Shown piece by piece: positions 60,852 to 64,000 of a DNA stretch of 64,000 bases; within the stretch, counting starts at the first letter, position 1; each line of letters begins with the position of its first letter. The stretch is from DASRAU01 sp035638075 (GTDB taxonomy: Bacteria; Acidobacteriota; Polarisedimenticolia; Gp22-AA2). A program made the translations under genes and the position numbers. The stretch spans positions 87,481 through 151,480 of the forward strand of contig DASRAU010000003.1 of the NCBI GenBank assembly GCA_035638075.1. Direction: 5' to 3'. Below the pieces are notes generated by a model. The model made no database searches. It was not told the DNA's origin and was given only the letters and a program-made list of their open reading frames with translations.

Positions 60852-62105
60852 TCAGGGCAGCCGATACGAGAGCACGTGGATGTCGCCCTCGCCGCCGGCG
60901 AGGATCATGTCTCCGGCCGGAGTGATCACCAGGGCATTGTTGAGAGTGGAGAGAGGAGGCCCGGCGTCGTAGACGGTCCTCCAGATCTCCCGGCCCGTGG
61001 CGTCATAACCGAACGTCCGCCAGCCCCACAGGATGTAGGCGGAGCCGGAAGCGTCGACGGCGAGCCTTCCGCCGATGTTGCCGACGACCGACCAGGACAG
61101 AGCGCCGTCGGGCGTATAGCGAAGCAGGACGCCGCTCGAGATGAAGAAGACGTTGCCCGAGCCGTCGACCCCCACATCGCTGTCGATGTTGTACGCCGGC
61201 TCCCCATGCTCGGCCGTCCATAGCTCCTTCCCGGACGCGGCATCCACCTTGAGCACCTGGAAACCCATGTAGCCCGGGGAGTCGACGGCGAGCACGACAT
61301 TGCCGTCGGGTCCGACGACGGCTTTTTGAGCGAAGGCGATGGCTCCGGGTTGCCGGTAGTGCTTCTCCCAGACCCGGCGCCCGTCGGGGTCGTAGCGGAC
61401 GAGCCACGGGGACTGACGGCCCAGGCCGCCGAAGTTCTTGTCCAGCTCGCCTGCGAGGTAGATCGCGCCCGAGGCCGGATCGCGCACGATGTCGTAAACG
61501 GTCTCTCGATCCTGCTTGCCGAAGTCCTGGTCCTGCCAGAGCAGCCGGCCGCTGGCGTCGTAGGACACGATGAAGGCGCTGGTCAGCAGCGTCCCCGTCG
61601 GCTGCCGAACCGACGTGTAGCCGCCGACAGAGGTTCGCCCCTCGTCATCCACGACGATGCCGGCGGGCCATTCGAAGCGGCCGGGTGAGTCATAGACCGC
61701 ACGCCACAGCTCCACGCCGTCGCCCGAGACCTTCATCGTGAAGGCCCCGGTGCCATCTCTCCACACGACCGCGATGTTCCCCGCACCGTCAACGGCCAGA
61801 CCGATCATCCCGGCGACCGCATCGATGCCGCTGTTGGTCGGAAAGAAATTCGACCAGATCACGGTCCCGGACGGGTCGAGCTTCGCGAGACGAAGGCCGA
61901 ACCTGCTCGAGCTGTACGAGAGCCCGCCGACGATGATGTCGCCGCCCGGATCGATCTCCACGTGGTTCGCAGTTTCGAACTGGCCCGCGTCGTCGAGGAT
62001 GTTCACCCAGGACGGGACCTGGCAGCGCGCTTCCGTCGTGGCCAGCAGAGCGAACACCGCCACCGACGCGACGGCGTACAACCGGACCGGGGGTCGGCGT
62101 CTCAT
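60852..62105 (-). CDS. Secreted beta-propeller-like protein (PQQ-like repeats)
   Basis: A 417-residue exported protein. ATG 62105 follows GGAGGAGG by 6 bases, which decides against the ATG at 62123. The signal peptide is LYAVASVAVFALLATTEARC; the cysteine near its end could be a lipobox residue. The mature part repeats strands such as LAKLDPSGTVIWSNFF, VKVSGDGVELWRAV, VSYDASGRLLWQ, VRYDPDGRRVWEKHY and LKVDAASGKELWTAEHG, about 50 residues apart, giving six or seven propeller blades. Similar proteins carry no known enzyme activity. Binding or structural role is inferred. Confidence 0.75.
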   Translation of the reverse strand: MRRRPPVRLYAVASVAVFALLATTEARCQVPSWVNILDDAGQFETANHVEIDPGGDIIVGGLSYSSSRFGLRLAKLDPSGTVIWSNFFPTNSGIDAVAGMIGLAVDGAGNIAVVWRDGTGAFTMKVSGDGVELWRAVYDSPGRFEWPAGIVVDDEGRTSVGGYTSVRQPTGTLLTSAFIVSYDASGRLLWQDQDFGKQDRETVYDIVRDPASGAIYLAGELDKNFGGLGRQSPWLVRYDPDGRRVWEKHYRQPGAIAFAQKAVVGPDGNVVLAVDSPGYMGFQVLKVDAASGKELWTAEHGEPAYNIDSDVGVDGSGNVFFISSGVLLRYTPDGALSWSVVGNIGGRLAVDASGSAYILWGWRTFGYDATGREIWRTVYDAGPPLSTLNNALVITPAGDMILAGGEGDIHVLSYRLP

Positions 62106-62145
62106 CTGGACCTCCTCCGCCATGGTTCGTAGCTTGATTCTCGCG

Positions 62146-62176
62146 AGTATAGACCGCGAAAACGACGCGCGGTCAA
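62146..62176 (-). promoter_or_regulatory. Promoter-like sequence for the beta-propeller gene
   Basis: On the minus strand TTGACC (62171-62176) is followed after 19 bases by TATACT (62146-62151). The spacer is slightly long. It would give a leader of about 34 bases before ATG 62105. Confidence 0.4.
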
Positions 62177-62220
62177 TTCCTATTCGCGGGCGAGGGGACT
62201 CTTTGCGTCCTGCGGAGGAC

Positions 62221-62226
62221 TACAAT
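62221..62226 (+). promoter_or_regulatory. -10 hexamer TACAAT placed for a leaderless transcript
   Basis: TACAAT ends exactly 7 bases before the GTG at 62234, so transcription may begin at the start codon. GGAGG at 62214-62218 is too far (15 bases) to serve that GTG well. The same layout is seen at 22572. Confidence 0.35.
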
Positions 62227-62233
62227 CCCGGCC

Positions 62234-63391
62234 GTGAGAACGGCCGAGGTGGTGATCGTCGGTGCCGGGATCGTCGGGGCGAGCATCGCCTGGCACCTGA
62301 CGCGCTCCGGGGCCCGCGGTGTGCTCATGCTCGACCGCGAAGAGCGACAGGGGCAGGGATCGACCGGCAAGAGCATGGGCGGCGTGCGCGCGCAGTTCGC
62401 CACCGAGCACAACGTCCGCATGTCGATGTACTCGATCCCGTTCTATGCCCGCTTCGAGGAGCACACCGGCAGCCCCTGCGGCTACAAGCCGCACGGCTAT
62501 CTCTTCATGGCGACGGCGCAGAAGCACTTGGACTACCTGCGCACCAACCGGAAGCTGCAGGCCGCGCACGGTCTCACGAACGTGGAGGAGTGGACGCGCG
62601 AGCAGATCGTCGAGCGCATTCCGCCGCTGCGGGCCGACGACATTCTCGCGGGCGCCTATTGCCCGACGGACGGGTTCGTCGATCCGTGGCTGGCGATGGA
62701 GGGCTTCACCAATGCCGCGATCCGCCAGGGAGCCGGGCTCCTGCGCAGCGCCGAGGTCACCGCGATCGACACGCGCTCCGGCCGCGTCACGGGCGTCCGC
62801 ACCACCGCCGGGGACATCGCCACGCCCGTGGTGGTCAACGCCGCCGGCGCGGCCGCGTCGCGCGTCGCCGCGCTCGCCGGCGCCTCCCTCCCCGTCAAGC
62901 CCCTGCGCCGGATGCTCTGTCCCACCGAGCCGTTCCCCGCCGTCCCCGGGAACAGTCCCATGGTGATCGACATGAGCGACGGGTTCCATTTCCGGCCGGA
63001 GGGGCGCGGACTGCTGCTGGCCTGGACCGACCCGCAGGGAGCCTCGAGCGACGAACCGATCGTCGATCCCGGTTTCGTCGAGCGGATCCTGACGCGGGCC
63101 GTGTCGCGCGTCCCGTCGTTCATCGACCTCGCCGTCGATCCGCGCAAGACCTGGGCGGGCCTGTACGAGATGAGTCCCGACCACCACTGCATCCTCGGGC
63201 CCGCGCCGGAAGTCGCGGGGCTCTACTACGCCAACGGCTTCAGCGGGCACGGCGTCATGCACGCGCCCTCCACCGGAAAGATCCTCGCCGACCTGGTGAC
63301 GACCGGGCGGACGGACGTGGTGGACGCCGCGGCGCTCTCGGTGCGCCGCTTCGCCGAGGGGCGGGAGATCCACGAAAGCGCGATCCTCTGA
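62234..63391 (+). CDS. FAD-dependent amine oxidase of the DAO family (sarcosine/glycine oxidase-like)
   Basis: A 385-residue flavoprotein. The dinucleotide-binding VVIVGAGIVGASIAWHL is at the N-terminus, followed by GSTGKSMGGVRAQFATEHN, where flavin and substrate contacts lie in DAO proteins. The C-terminus has TWAGLYEMSPDHHCILGPAP and YYANGFSGHGVMHAPSTGK, the standard end of sarcosine oxidase beta-like and dimethylglycine dehydrogenase-like enzymes. It should oxidise a secondary amine or amino acid. Whether it acts downstream of the MttB-type enzymes is unproven; it is 26 kb away. The frame begins with GTG, perhaps leaderless. Confidence 0.88.
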   Translation: MRTAEVVIVGAGIVGASIAWHLTRSGARGVLMLDREERQGQGSTGKSMGGVRAQFATEHNVRMSMYSIPFYARFEEHTGSPCGYKPHGYLFMATAQKHLDYLRTNRKLQAAHGLTNVEEWTREQIVERIPPLRADDILAGAYCPTDGFVDPWLAMEGFTNAAIRQGAGLLRSAEVTAIDTRSGRVTGVRTTAGDIATPVVVNAAGAAASRVAALAGASLPVKPLRRMLCPTEPFPAVPGNSPMVIDMSDGFHFRPEGRGLLLAWTDPQGASSDEPIVDPGFVERILTRAVSRVPSFIDLAVDPRKTWAGLYEMSPDHHCILGPAPEVAGLYYANGFSGHGVMHAPSTGKILADLVTTGRTDVVDAAALSVRRFAEGREIHESAIL

Positions 63392-63401
63392 GGGCCGGGG
63401 A

Positions 63402-64000
63402 CTACTCGGCGGTCTGAGGAGCCGCCTGAACTGATAACAATTGCCAATCCTGTGAGTCAGGAGAGAGTGACCAGACTGCTCCACTTTCAAGCTGGAGGAT
63501 CAAACTGCCGGTTGCGTCGATGATCGTCCAGGTGATCTTCTCCGGGAAGGTCCACAGCGGGACGAACTTTCCCTCTTTCCAAATGTGAATCTCATTCGGT
63601 GGGCTCAGGCCTACCCAGGTACTTCCGCCCAGGCGGCAGACCTTGTCGACGGGCTGCCTGGTGACATCCGCCTTCTCCCAAGTCTTCCCTCCGTCGGCCG
63701 TCAGAAATAGGAAGTCCCCCAGATGGTGTGTCCACCCCTTCACGGATCCATCGGCACCCCCGATGAACTCAAGGATGTGCGCATCCTCGACGTATGGGAC
63801 GCGACCCCGGGTTCCCTCGTTGGCTGGGAGAATCGTTTCCAGTACGGCACTGGCCGGCCCCTCTGACTCAAGGTTCAGGCGCCCCTTCCGGACGGCACCG
63901 AGCCACGAGAGAAGGGTCAGGGTGTTGTCCTCACCGAGAAAGAGAGCTTGGACCCCGCCGTCCTTCCATTCGTCGACGACGTGCCAGGTGTCGCCGCCGT
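63402..64000 (-). CDS. BNR/Asp-box repeat protein (5' end outside window)
   Basis: The 3' part of a leftward gene whose frame is open to the right edge of the window, so at least 199 residues are present. A GTG at 63743 is internal, not the start: the frame upstream reads protein-like (GGDTWHVVDEWKDGGVQALF, ILPANEGTRGRVPYVED). Two Asp-box motifs are visible, GGDTWHVV at the window edge and TADGGKTWEKAD, as in sialidase-like or photosystem-assembly-type beta propellers. LGGSTWVGLSPPNEIHIWKE suggests another blade. Function is not known. It converges with the DAO-type gene, with 10 bases between. Confidence 0.75.
   Translation of the reverse strand, partial: GGDTWHVVDEWKDGGVQALFLGEDNTLTLLSWLGAVRKGRLNLESEGPASAVLETILPANEGTRGRVPYVEDAHILEFIGGADGSVKGWTHHLGDFLFLTADGGKTWEKADVTRQPVDKVCRLGGSTWVGLSPPNEIHIWKEGKFVPLWTFPEKITWTIIDATGSLILQLESGAVWSLSPDSQDWQLLSVQAAPQTAE

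Noticed and set aside
1..64000. Mobile elements, integrases, phage genes or rRNA
   Set aside because: None were found on reading all genes; the tRNA-Leu has no adjacent integrase or repeated tRNA end that would mark an integrated island.

Overview
The window is about 64 kb of very GC-rich bacterial DNA with tightly packed genes, short spacers and many 4-bp start/stop overlaps. No ribosomal or single-copy marker gene is present, so lineage is inferred from gene content. The evidence is Ser/Thr kinases with membrane or TPR tails, an ECF sigma factor of the kind usually paired with them, many secreted S9/S15/M20 peptidases, very large secreted repeat proteins, and an OmpA-type envelope protein. 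This suggests a Gram-negative soil or sediment bacterium, most likely Acidobacteriota or a neighbouring phylum (moderate to low confidence). No insertion sequence, phage, CRISPR array or integrase was seen.

Layout. 1-6.7 kb: end of a short-chain fatty acid transporter, a secreted unknown, an Smr-domain protein, an S9 peptidase overlapping a SET-domain methyltransferase, and a convergent PLP decarboxylase. 7-20.8 kb: a 2,912-residue secreted subtilase with thrombospondin type 3 repeats, a beta-barrel protein, an S15-type hydrolase, and a secreted protein that is a stand-alone copy of the giant protease's C-terminal module. 20.8-24.6 kb: an MttB-family methyltransferase gene divergent from a small gene plus a PYROXD2-like FAD oxidoreductase. 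24.6-33 kb: an MshEN-domain protein without an ATPase, a 17-repeat ELWxxDGT protein with a probable FIMAH domain, a PLP dehydratase and a membrane Ser/Thr kinase. 33-36.4 kb: a second MttB/FAD oxidoreductase divergent pair. 36.4-48.1 kb: a CLC transporter, a TerB-like protein, a CoA-binding protein, a kinase-TPR protein with its ECF sigma factor, an SDR, and a signalling group (LuxR-type regulator, receiver, hybrid histidine kinase). 48.2 kb: tRNA-Leu(UAA). 48.3-52 kb: small and hypothetical genes, including a probable kinase remnant. 52-64 kb: secreted peptidases and hydrolases (prolyl oligopeptidase, serine beta-lactamase-like, matrixin-like, M20), PhzF, an alpha/beta hydrolase, an OmpA-family protein, a beta-propeller-like protein, a DAO-type oxidase and a partial BNR-repeat protein.

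The most notable point is the pair of MttB/FAD oxidoreductase loci 12 kb apart. Both are divergent. Both carry two copies of the same 15-bp palindrome (consensus ATGCCGTWACGGCWT) in the spacer, and the proximal copy lies 93 or 94 bases from the MttB start in each. The palindromes are spaced about three turns apart at one locus and four at the other. This looks like a duplicated, co-regulated two-gene module that I cannot match to a described system. The rest of the window suggests a protein-degrading, heavily secreting heterotroph with abundant kinase signalling.
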